Source of the DNA: a virus
Strand: one strand, 5' to 3'
Virus record (IMG/VR): IMGVR_UViG_3300038424_000267
Location: 1-26,798 of that record
DNA length: 26,798 bases
The notes under the pieces are model-generated. The model did not search any database. It saw nothing but the letters and a program-made list of their open reading frames with translations, and was not told where the DNA came from. Below, one piece after another: positions 10,900 to 18,761 of this stretch. Within the stretch, counting starts at the first letter, position 1, and the number at the start of each line of letters is the position of its first letter. Position numbers and translations under genes: made by a program.

Positions 10900-11163
10900 A
10901 TGTCCTATAACAAGCGAGATTCAAAAGACCCCATGCCGACAGCGGATAATGTTTACCGCGAGAATGAGGCGGGCAACGTTCCGGTGACCGGCGAAGATCA
11001 CGACCAAAAGAAAGCCGAGAAGGTTAGCGCCGCTAGCCGTTTTGGTAGCGGTATTGGTCCAGATCAGCCTACCCGTCAAGATGGCGATGGTAACATGCCT
11101 GCAACTGGTGAATCGCATGACCAGTCCAAGGCTTCAACTATACCAGCATCACGCCGCTGGTAA
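10900..11163 (+). CDS. Hypothetical protein with two copies of a GNxPxTGExHDQxKA motif
   Basis: 87 residues; ATG preceded by AGAAGGAAAAG. Very hydrophilic. Two imperfect repeats are seen: EAGNVPVTGEDHDQKKAEKV and DGDGNMPATGESHDQSKAST. A third version (GGGNTPVKGEKHDSKKAEKG) is at the end of the protein encoded at 11947. The shared segment suggests a common binding or incorporation signal in two proteins of the same operon. No known family. Confidence 0.7.
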   Translation: MSYNKRDSKDPMPTADNVYRENEAGNVPVTGEDHDQKKAEKVSAASRFGSGIGPDQPTRQDGDGNMPATGESHDQSKASTIPASRRW

Positions 11164-11168
11164 GCTGA

Positions 11169-11603
11169 ATGACAAAGGAAGAGAAGGCCATTTATAATAA
11201 AAAGTGGCAATCTGCTCATCCTGTGTATGCTTCTAAAAAGTCTAAAGAGTGGAAGGCGGCGCATGTCGAAGAGAAGAAAGTTTACGACAAGCGGTATCAT
11301 AAGGACCGCCTTATGAAAGACCCACTCTATCAAAGACGATATGCGTATAAGAAATTATATGGCATAAGTTTGGAAGAAAAAGAGCGCATTTTAGCATCTC
11401 AAAACAGGTGTTGTGCTATTTGCGGCATTCCAGATGCCAAAAAATGGTGTGTTGACCACGATCATTTTGCAGAAGTTACAACAGGCGAGATTGTTATTCG
11501 TGGAATTCTTTGTTCTACGTGTAATTTCTTGTTGGGTCATGCAAAAGATAATGAGAGTATTTTATTGGCCGCAGTAGAATATCTTAGAAAGAACGGTAAA
11601 TAA
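11169..11603 (+). CDS. Endonuclease VII-like homing endonuclease
   Basis: 144 residues from the ATG at 11169. The N-terminal half is basic with repeated W/Y-K segments (NKKWQSAHP, KEWKAAH, DKRYHKD), typical of the DNA-binding part of phage endonucleases. The catalytic half has YGISLEEKERILASQNRCCAICG, CVDHDHFAEVTTGE, RGILCSTCNFLLGHAKD and a final AVEYLRK helix, i.e. the endonuclease VII/HNH treble clef. It interrupts a run of small virion genes and has only a weak ribosome binding site, so it looks like a recent mobile insertion. Third such gene in the window. Confidence 0.86.
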   Translation: MTKEEKAIYNKKWQSAHPVYASKKSKEWKAAHVEEKKVYDKRYHKDRLMKDPLYQRRYAYKKLYGISLEEKERILASQNRCCAICGIPDAKKWCVDHDHFAEVTTGEIVIRGILCSTCNFLLGHAKDNESILLAAVEYLRKNGK

Positions 11604-11605
11604 AA

Positions 11606-11944
11606 ATGGCAGATAAGCCTAAAACAGTAAAAGTCGGGGATGTCCTCGCCAAAGATAAGACGGAGAAATCCGCCCCGAAGTCGGAATCAAAACCCAAGAA
11701 GTCCCGACCGAAGCACAAACATACCCATATTGAACACCATTACGATGAAAAGGGTAAGTCAACGGGTCATACCGTGCGTCATACTCCAATGGGCGGCGGC
11801 GAAGAAGTCAGCTATGCCAAGCCCGATCTTGATGGAGTCCACGATGGACTTGAAGAGCATGTTGGCGAGCCCAATGAAGGTGAAGCGGAGGCTGAGCCTG
11901 CAGAGCCGCAACCCGCTGCAACCGCACCGCAGCCGGGAGTATAG
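11606..11944 (+). CDS. Hypothetical low-complexity protein, His/Lys- then Glu/Pro-rich
   Basis: 112 residues; ATG at 11606, two bases after the endonuclease stop. The N-terminal half is Lys/Ser/Pro-rich and contains a His cluster (KHKHTHIEHHYDEKGK). The C-terminal third is acidic and Pro/Ala-rich (GEAEAEPAEPQPAATAPQPGV). Probably largely disordered. The context, between virion genes and the terminase, suggests a packaging or assembly accessory. No family recognised. Confidence 0.65.
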   Translation: MADKPKTVKVGDVLAKDKTEKSAPKSESKPKKSRPKHKHTHIEHHYDEKGKSTGHTVRHTPMGGGEEVSYAKPDLDGVHDGLEEHVGEPNEGEAEAEPAEPQPAATAPQPGV

Positions 11945-11946
11945 TC

Positions 11947-12378
11947 ATGCCGAATCAACCCACCGAGCAAGAAAAAGCTGCACTTTCTCAAACCCGTGGT
12001 AAAACCATGTCAGCCCTTGAAAAGTCAGGCGGTCTTGCAACTCCCGAAGCAAAGCAAAAATTTGCAGCGGCGCAAGGAACTGCCGAGGCCGCAGGTAAAC
12101 TCACTCCTGCCCGAATGCAACAACTTGCGGCTCAAGGCACCATGAGTTTCAAGCACGGCGGAAAAGTTCCGGGTAAAAAAGGCGAAGCAGTCCCAATTAT
12201 CGCGCATGCGGGTGAAACAATAATTCCAGCAGACAAATCCAAGGGCCGCAATTCCGAGTATCGCAAGGTATTTGTTGCACGACAGCAAACTCGACAGGGC
12301 GGCGGCAACACGCCAGTCAAAGGCGAAAAACACGATTCCAAGAAAGCGGAAAAGGGTATCGCAGAAAAGAAAGCATAA
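11947..12378 (+). CDS. Hypothetical protein with HGGxVPG...HAGExIIPA segment
   Basis: 143 residues; ATG two bases after the preceding stop. The N-terminal half is Ala/Gln/Lys-rich and helical by appearance. The central segment FKHGGKVPGKKGEAVPIIAHAGETIIP resembles the short GG...PxxxHxGExxxP segment seen near the ends of some phage tail proteins. The C-terminus carries the GNTPVKGEKHDSKKAEKG motif shared with the protein encoded at 10900. It lies immediately upstream of the terminase, so a small-terminase role is conceivable, but nothing in the sequence supports it directly. Confidence 0.65.
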   Translation: MPNQPTEQEKAALSQTRGKTMSALEKSGGLATPEAKQKFAAAQGTAEAAGKLTPARMQQLAAQGTMSFKHGGKVPGKKGEAVPIIAHAGETIIPADKSKGRNSEYRKVFVARQQTRQGGGNTPVKGEKHDSKKAEKGIAEKKA

Positions 12379-12380
12379 CC

Positions 12381-14171
12381 GTGGGCATCTCAAATCTCGG
12401 TGACTTGAACTTCCGATTGACACTGCCCGATGTGCAGAAGTTGTCTAAGGAAGAACAAGACAACGTGAAAATTCGAATCCAGACTGATTTGCGTTTTCTG
12501 GTTAACTGCGTTTTGCGTCCTGCAAACTCCAAGAAGTTTCCAACACTTCTGGAAAAGGTTCATGGAAAAATTATTGACTCGTTCCTTCAGCCTGATCCTC
12601 ACAAAGATTCTTCTGAATGGGATGAACGGGATGAGTTTGTAGTATTGGCTTCCCGAGGCATGCTCAAATCTACAATTGGAGCGGCCTTTCTAACTCAAGT
12701 TATTTTGTGTTCTCCTGACATTCGTATTCTCATCATGTCAGGAAAAATTGATAAAGCTAAGAGCATCCTTGCAATGGCTCGAAAGCCATTCTTTTCCAAT
12801 CAAGTTATTCGGCATTTGTTTCCTGAATGGGCGATTGAAGAATCAGATATCAAACTTGAAGAGTTCACAACTCCAAAGCGAAACCCTGAACTAGACCTTC
12901 GAGACCCAACCATCTCCCTTGCCAGCTTTGAGTCTGTAAAAGCTGGAGGCCACTATGAACTTGTGTTTTTGGACGACGCGACAAACGAAATCAATTCGTC
13001 CAATTTAGAGAATTGCGAAAAAACCCACGGCACATACGATGATACTGACGAGCTAGTTGAGCCGGGCGGATATCGGATGTTTTTGGGCACCAAATGGCAT
13101 GAAGAAGATTTACCCGCTTACATCTGTCGAAAAGGCGCGGAAGACAAAGAGAAATCTGGACGTGAGACAGTTTCTTATTTTGTTTTGCCCGCATGGACGC
13201 TCCGTAAAGATGGAACGCCAAAAGAAATAGAAGAACGGATAAAGAGAGAGAAGAACGGCCAACTTACTCCTGATGATGTCGATCTTACTTGGCCTGAGAA
13301 GCTGAATGCAAACTTCTTATTCAAACGCTATCGCCGGAATCGTTCTGATTTCTACAAGCAATATTTGCTTGATGCGTCTTTGGACGAGACGCCAAAGTCA
13401 TTCACAGAAGCAATTCTGAAGAGACAGATCACATCTCCAAACGATCTTCTGCAAATTCCCATGCATGACCGTTCAGTTGTTGTTCACTGGGATTTAGCAT
13501 CTGCATTTACTGGCCGACGCAAGAAAAGTGAATCAGATTATTCCTGTGGCATTATCGCGGTATTTCAGAACAGCACGATGAGAATGTGGGTTGTGCAGGT
13601 TGTTCTGGCACACTACAACAATGGTACTGATGTTTCAAACGCCATCGTTCAGTTGTATCGGACAGCGGAATATTTCGGGCCCATTGTCGGCCATAGCATC
13701 GAAGACGCCATGGGCGTCCGTTGGCTGGAAGATCAGATCAATGAAGCTGTACGAAGAACTGCCAAGCCAAACGATAAACCGTTCAAGTCTATCACATGGG
13801 AATTACCGAACAACGAATTGAATGCAAAGAATGTCCGTATCGCGGTATTGGCATCGGCCATGAAAGACGGACATGTCTTTATCAACTCCAATGTCGGGTT
13901 CATTGATGATGTCCGCTCTCAATTTGAAAAATGGACGCTTGATGCCAAGCGCCGTAAAGACGATGCTCCTGATTGCATCGCGCAGGCTTGGCAATACTAT
14001 CGCCCGCTGATCTTTCCTAAGACCATTGAGAGTTTGAAACCTAGCGGGCCCATTCTCACATGGGAGCCTGAACTTCCGCCCGAAGCACCGGACTCGCATG
14101 CAGGAGAAGGTGAAAGCACGGATATTGATGCGGTGAATTCAACTAATGTTGCAAGTCTATATCGAGGATAA
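12381..14171 (+). CDS. terL: Terminase large subunit (DNA packaging ATPase/nuclease)
   Basis: 596 residues from a GTG at 12381, two bases after the previous stop. The enzyme cuts concatemeric phage DNA and pumps it into the prohead through the portal. The ATPase domain has a Walker A variant LASRGMLKST (residues 89-98) and Walker B ELVFLDD (193-199), followed by FLGTKWHEEDL as a likely coupling motif near 234-244. The RNase H-like nuclease domain has the acidic residues VVHWDLASAF (D371), SIEDAMG (E441, D442) and KDDAPDCIAQAW (about 527-537). Length and motif order fit a complete large terminase. The portal gene follows nine bases later. Confidence 0.92.
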   Translation: MGISNLGDLNFRLTLPDVQKLSKEEQDNVKIRIQTDLRFLVNCVLRPANSKKFPTLLEKVHGKIIDSFLQPDPHKDSSEWDERDEFVVLASRGMLKSTIGAAFLTQVILCSPDIRILIMSGKIDKAKSILAMARKPFFSNQVIRHLFPEWAIEESDIKLEEFTTPKRNPELDLRDPTISLASFESVKAGGHYELVFLDDATNEINSSNLENCEKTHGTYDDTDELVEPGGYRMFLGTKWHEEDLPAYICRKGAEDKEKSGRETVSYFVLPAWTLRKDGTPKEIEERIKREKNGQLTPDDVDLTWPEKLNANFLFKRYRRNRSDFYKQYLLDASLDETPKSFTEAILKRQITSPNDLLQIPMHDRSVVVHWDLASAFTGRRKKSESDYSCGIIAVFQNSTMRMWVVQVVLAHYNNGTDVSNAIVQLYRTAEYFGPIVGHSIEDAMGVRWLEDQINEAVRRTAKPNDKPFKSITWELPNNELNAKNVRIAVLASAMKDGHVFINSNVGFIDDVRSQFEKWTLDAKRRKDDAPDCIAQAWQYYRPLIFPKTIESLKPSGPILTWEPELPPEAPDSHAGEGESTDIDAVNSTNVASLYRG

Positions 14172-14180
14172 GGAAACGGA

Positions 14181-16292
14181 ATGCAGTTACCCCAGCCAAA
14201 TACTACCGCCGCCCCGCTAAATCAAAGAATAGATGATTTCAGTTTGGATAGTGGTGCAGTAAAAACTGATGAATCTGCACTTTCCTTAGTCATTCAGGAT
14301 ACCCAGCGAGCCGAGAAGTTCGTGATGGCGCGTTTATGGATGAGCGAATGGCGTGTTGCCAAGAGCTTGTACGAAGCTCCGGTTCGTCAGACTTATTGGC
14401 GCGATACTTTGGTTCCGCGCTCAAGTAATTCTTTCCCTCTAATCGCTCAGCACGTTCGGGCAATTCTGGATCAGGCTATGCCCGCTATCTTTCCAGAGAT
14501 GACTCCGTTTGCCATTCAGCCGACTGAAGGCACACCTCGACAAGTATCGCGTGGTTGGGAATCGGTTCTGTCATATCAATTGCGTCAGGCGAATGTGAAA
14601 GCTCAAATGCGTCTAATAGTAAAAGACGCTGAAATTTTTGGCACGGGATTGGGTAAGTTTGGATGGGAAACCTTTGATCGTAAGCGCACGGTCTACAAGC
14701 GCGCGGCTATGCCGAAGGAAATTCCGTCTTCCGTTCCGGGCGGCAAGTCTACCTTTCTGCATACTGCAGAATCCGATGAATTGGAAGAGTACGATGTAAC
14801 CGACCGCGTTAGTCAACCATTCTTTAAGCGCATCGAAATCAACCATCTTTTGGTTAGTCCGGGTCTTCGTGAACCTGATATTCGTGCGGCTGACTTTGTT
14901 GTGTACCGTGACTATTTGACGATCCGCGATTTGAACAAACTTCGGGATTTTGAAGGTTACGATATTCCCGACGAGAAGACTTTGAAGGCTTTGGCAGCAC
15001 CTCCTGCCGAACAAGCACCGAGTTCAGGTTTGGAGAATGAAGGCACGGCGTACCCGACACAGGGGCATCGCCCGCTTCCGCGCTATCTTGATGAGTCTGA
15101 AGACCCGCTGGAACACAAGCTGGAAGTTCTTGAGCACTGGACAAAGGACCACGTCATCGTGGTTCTGCAGCGCAAAAAAGTAATTCGTAATGAAGGCAAC
15201 CCGCTAGGCGTCATCCCGTTTGTTTCTTGTTATTGGGACGATCTACCGGGCACATTCTACGCCTTTGGTATTCCACGTCGTATTGGTGGAATCCAGACAC
15301 ACATTCAAGGTTTGCGTAACCTGCGTTTGGATGACGTTCACATGAACCTTCAAAACATGTGGATGGCTCGCAAAGGTTCCAATATTGCCGCTCAACCCAT
15401 CAAGCAATACCCGGGCGCGGTATTCAAAGTCGATGACATGGACAGTTTGAAAGCCATTGAGAAGCAACCCGTTTTGTCTGAAGCATATCAGGAAGAAGAA
15501 GTTCTTATGGCTGATGCCGAGAAGACAACGGGCGCGAATGAACTGTTGATTCAAGGTGCTATGCCGGGTGGTGTACGCAGTACAGGTATGCGCTCTGGTA
15601 CAGGTGCGGGAGCCGTGGCAGGAGCATCAAGCGCCCGCGTACAAAGTTTTGTGGATATAGTGTGTGACCAGTGCTTGCTTCCGCTTCTCTATTCTTTCCT
15701 GAAAATGGACAGGATGTGGCTTGATCCTGCCGTTATACGCAAGATCGTGGGAAAGACGTTGTGGACATCCATGGAACAGAATCATGACGGCGATCTTACG
15801 CTCGACATGTGCAACAATGACGATATTGAATTTACTTTGTTGGCCGGTTCAAACATCGCAGCTAAACAGAAGATGGGCCAGTCTTTGCCATTGCTTGGTC
15901 AGATGCTGGAAGCCCCGGCTGTTCAGCAAGGATTGGCATCTGCTCAAATGAAGGTCAACTGGGTTGAGTATAGCCGTCGTTGGGAAGAAGTCTCAGGTTG
16001 GAAGACACCAGAAGACATCATTATCCCGATGACTCAGCAAGATCAGCAACGTGCTGCGCAGATGAATCCGAAGATGTTGGATGCCCAAGCAACTCGTGCG
16101 CGCTTGGCTCAGATGCACGCCCAAAATAAGGACCTGTCTGCTCAAGAGCATCAGCAAAAACTTACTGAGATTGATGCCAAGGGTCAGGCAGATACCGGAC
16201 AAATTATCGCCACGAAAGCTGTGGAGCGAGCCTCGGAACGCGAAGAAACTCCGGGCATTGTATCAGGATTCGAAGGGCTCGGAGGAACGTAA
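14181..16292 (+). CDS. Portal protein
   Basis: 703 residues; ATG preceded by AAGGAAACGG. Portals form the dodecameric ring through which DNA enters and leaves the head. The size, the position directly after the terminase, and segments such as DAEIFGTGLGKFGWETFDRK, ISPFFKRIEI-type beta strands, VIPFVSCYWDDLPGTFYAFGIPRRIGGIQTHIQGLRN and the long C-terminal helical, Gln/Ala-rich barrel (DQQRAAQMNPKMLDAQATRARLAQMHAQ) fit the large portals found with N4-type capsid proteins. The assignment rests on context and overall pattern rather than one short motif. Its stop overlaps the next start (TAATG). Confidence 0.85.
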   Translation: MQLPQPNTTAAPLNQRIDDFSLDSGAVKTDESALSLVIQDTQRAEKFVMARLWMSEWRVAKSLYEAPVRQTYWRDTLVPRSSNSFPLIAQHVRAILDQAMPAIFPEMTPFAIQPTEGTPRQVSRGWESVLSYQLRQANVKAQMRLIVKDAEIFGTGLGKFGWETFDRKRTVYKRAAMPKEIPSSVPGGKSTFLHTAESDELEEYDVTDRVSQPFFKRIEINHLLVSPGLREPDIRAADFVVYRDYLTIRDLNKLRDFEGYDIPDEKTLKALAAPPAEQAPSSGLENEGTAYPTQGHRPLPRYLDESEDPLEHKLEVLEHWTKDHVIVVLQRKKVIRNEGNPLGVIPFVSCYWDDLPGTFYAFGIPRRIGGIQTHIQGLRNLRLDDVHMNLQNMWMARKGSNIAAQPIKQYPGAVFKVDDMDSLKAIEKQPVLSEAYQEEEVLMADAEKTTGANELLIQGAMPGGVRSTGMRSGTGAGAVAGASSARVQSFVDIVCDQCLLPLLYSFLKMDRMWLDPAVIRKIVGKTLWTSMEQNHDGDLTLDMCNNDDIEFTLLAGSNIAAKQKMGQSLPLLGQMLEAPAVQQGLASAQMKVNWVEYSRRWEEVSGWKTPEDIIIPMTQQDQQRAAQMNPKMLDAQATRARLAQMHAQNKDLSAQEHQQKLTEIDAKGQADTGQIIATKAVERASEREETPGIVSGFEGLGGT

Positions 16293-16663
16293 TGGCTCAA
16301 GTTATGACTACAGACGGATTCGTTATAGATGTGTCCGACGATGATCCGTTGCTGCGGCGAGACATTCCCCGCGTGGAATATGAAACTTCTCAAGAAAATT
16401 ACGACACCGCGCAAACCATATACGACAAAGCGCGGAGGATAGGGCATCTACGAAATAATCCAGATCATTTGCTGTTTATCAGCGATCTCAAGGAGAAAAT
16501 TCAACAGAAGGCCGATATTTTGCTTGCCTGCACGGATAAGGATAAAAAAGATAAAGCGTGGCAAGATCATCGAGACTTACGGATAGTTTTAGACTATTGC
16601 AATAACACAATAAACGAAGCCGCCACCGTACCAAGACCGCTTTTGCACAAAGTATCACAGTAG
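16292..16663 (+). CDS. Hypothetical protein between portal and scaffold, 123 residues
   Basis: The ATG overlaps the portal stop and follows GGAGGAACG. The protein is charged and mostly helical by appearance (YETSQENYDTAQTIYDKARRIGHLR..., then ADILLACTDKDKKDKAWQDHRDLRIVLDYCNNTINEA). No cysteine cluster or membrane segment. The position suggests a head-assembly accessory; no family is recognised. The gap after it contains a TTGGCC/GGCCAA hairpin with a direct repeat of GATTGGCC. Confidence 0.68.
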   Translation: MAQVMTTDGFVIDVSDDDPLLRRDIPRVEYETSQENYDTAQTIYDKARRIGHLRNNPDHLLFISDLKEKIQQKADILLACTDKDKKDKAWQDHRDLRIVLDYCNNTINEAATVPRPLLHKVSQ

Positions 16664-16713
16664 TAAAAATAGACCTGATTGGCCGGGATTGGCCAAAATA
16701 AAGGAGAATCACA

Positions 16714-18027
16714 ATGGGAACAGGAATACCAGTAGAGAAGGTTTTGAAGTTCACGGACAAAGGCATTTCCGTTGAGGAAGCCCGCAAGAGAATGTTGGAA
16801 GCAGGCGAAGCACCGAAAGGGATTCTGAAAGAAGTACGCAAGAACGCGGCAGTGAATCCAACACCAGCACAACCAGTTGTTCAGCCAACTGTATCGGCTC
16901 CGGTACGACAACCTGTCCCGAAGAGAGAAGTTGCCACATCCGCTAAGCTGACTGTTGTTACCGAAGATGGAACGGACGGAGAAAGTACTATCATCTCCGC
17001 CGAGACGCCGCAAAAGCTAGATGCTGAAATCAGAACGATTCACAGTCAAGCACAAATCAAGCACCAGAAGATTCGCGTTGAGTTTATTGCCGATGAGCCT
17101 ATTGAACCAGTTGTTCAACCAGAACCAACAGCGGTGGTTGTAGAAGAACCCGTTACTGCTCCTGTGGTGGCTCCCGTAGTTGTGTCACCGATTCCTGTAG
17201 AACAACCCGAGCGAATTGAAAACGCCAAATTCATTCTGGAAATCAAACAGGAAGACGGTGAATGGATTGGCGAGATCACGTACAAGAACGGTGCAGGTAT
17301 TGAACGCTTTACTGCTCCGTCACGTAATGCTCTGAATTTGAAGTTGCTCGAAGGCAAGGCCAATGCGACCCTTCGTGTTCGTGAAGCTATACGACGCGAG
17401 AAATATGGCACCGAATTGGATAAGGTCTATACCTTGCCCGACTATCTGACGCAAGAAGCGTATGATGCTCTTCCAAAAGAAGCGCAGATGGGAATTCTTG
17501 ATACGATTGCCACGAATGAAGGCAACGTGTTCAAAGAGTTGCACCCCGAGTATTGGCCGAATGAGGACAATTCTGTCAAGATTCAAAAGTTTTTGAACAA
17601 GCGTGGTTTACCTTTCACGCTAAGAAACATCGAATTTGCTTTTGAAGAACTGATGGAAAGCGAAGAGCTTGATATCAGACCAACTCCAAAACCAACAGTT
17701 GTAGCACCGTCCGTACCTAGCCCTGCACCGCGCACAGAGGATTCTGTGGCGGCGGTAGTGCCTGTAACCCCTGTTGCACCCGCACCAGTGGTTCCGGCTA
17801 CCCCTGCACCGCAGGTACGCAAGAGGGGGACGACTGGCTTGCAGCCCGGTCATTCTAGCGCGGCTAACACCGAACTAGAAACGGCCACAGAGGAAGCTAA
17901 CAAGCCGAGCGAACCCTCAGTCGCGGAACTTCGTAAATCTTCTCCTATCGGAAAACCGCCTAGCGACGACCTCCGACGAGCGTATCAAAATACGCTTGCC
18001 GAACGTCGAAAGGCTCGACAGTTCTAA
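16714..18027 (+). CDS. Candidate scaffold / head-assembly protein, Pro/Val-rich
   Basis: 437 residues; ATG preceded by AAAGGAG. It lies between portal and capsid, the usual scaffold place. Layout: a helical start (VEKVLKFTDKGISVEEARKRMLEAGEAPKG), a Pro/Val-rich linker with short beta segments, a compact central domain (about 165-325, FILEIKQEDGEWIGEITYKN...PDYLTQEAYDALPKEAQMGILDTI), a second Pro/Ala/Val linker, and a basic helical end (SDDLRRAYQNTLAERRKARQF), as many scaffolds have for binding capsid protein. The central domain and long disordered linkers are unusual for a plain scaffold. The assignment is from context only. Confidence 0.55.
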   Translation: MGTGIPVEKVLKFTDKGISVEEARKRMLEAGEAPKGILKEVRKNAAVNPTPAQPVVQPTVSAPVRQPVPKREVATSAKLTVVTEDGTDGESTIISAETPQKLDAEIRTIHSQAQIKHQKIRVEFIADEPIEPVVQPEPTAVVVEEPVTAPVVAPVVVSPIPVEQPERIENAKFILEIKQEDGEWIGEITYKNGAGIERFTAPSRNALNLKLLEGKANATLRVREAIRREKYGTELDKVYTLPDYLTQEAYDALPKEAQMGILDTIATNEGNVFKELHPEYWPNEDNSVKIQKFLNKRGLPFTLRNIEFAFEELMESEELDIRPTPKPTVVAPSVPSPAPRTEDSVAAVVPVTPVAPAPVVPATPAPQVRKRGTTGLQPGHSSAANTELETATEEANKPSEPSVAELRKSSPIGKPPSDDLRRAYQNTLAERRKARQF

Positions 18028-18155
18028 TCGGATTGATTGGGACAATAGTGGGAAGTAAACATTTGTTCGGCATACCATAGCAGAGGTTTCTGCCGCTAGT
18101 CTCTAATATGAATTGGAGTCCTAGTGTTCTAATGTAAAAAATTGAGGTAACAAAT
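18028..18155 (+). promoter_or_regulatory. Leader of the capsid gene
   Basis: A 128-base gap with a hairpin GCAGA-GGTT-TCTGC nested in GGCA/TGCC (about 18069-18094) and a modest ribosome binding site (TGAGG) before the capsid ATG. A TCTAAT near 18127 could be a -10 box, but no -35 box matches. Likely a structured 5' untranslated region for the highly expressed capsid. Confidence 0.4.
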
Positions 18156-18761
18156 ATGCCTAGTAATTCACAGGCTTCATTTGTTATCGGCTCAACTTTG
18201 CCAAGCACCCAAGCGGTCTTTTATGATCGTTTGGCAGTACGTGCTTTGTTCGCGCATCTTGGGTTCCAAGGGCTGACCGCAGAACGTCAGATTCCGAAGA
18301 ACGCAGGTCGCACGACACAAATTTACACGTATAACTTGGCTCCGTTTACTGCGAACGTTTCAGCAAACGCGATTGATATTGGTGGTGGACCCATCAATAC
18401 CCCGCCCCCGACTGCCGTAGAAGGCACCGTGGGCACACCAATCGTGCCAACTGAAGCGAGCATCCAAGCAGTGCTAGGTCAGTACGTTGATTACGTCAAC
18501 GTTTCTGACTTTGCTCTTGCTGTGGATATTGGAAAGCCTCTCGAACAACTCAGCGAAATGCTTGGGTATCGAGGCGCTCTCGTGGTTGATACGTTGATTC
18601 AGCAAGGCTTTGATGCTGCTGTTTCTACGGACCCAACTGCAAGCGTTCAGCTTTCTGATGGTAGCTACGTGACCCGTGCGGTTCTTAACACGGCTGTGGC
18701 TACAATTCGCGGAAAGAACGGACGACCTTTTGCCGGTGGAAGAATGCGTGGAATCATGCAT
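18156..18761 (+). CDS. Major capsid protein, exon 1 (residues 1-202)
   Basis: The ATG has TGAGG upstream. The exon ends with the complete codon CAT (His). The last seven bases CATGCAT pair with GTGCATG (18770-18776) in intron 1, ending in the required U-G pair. The unspliced frame runs on for seven more residues to a TAA at 18783-18785; that is an artefact of the intron. Confidence 0.88.
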
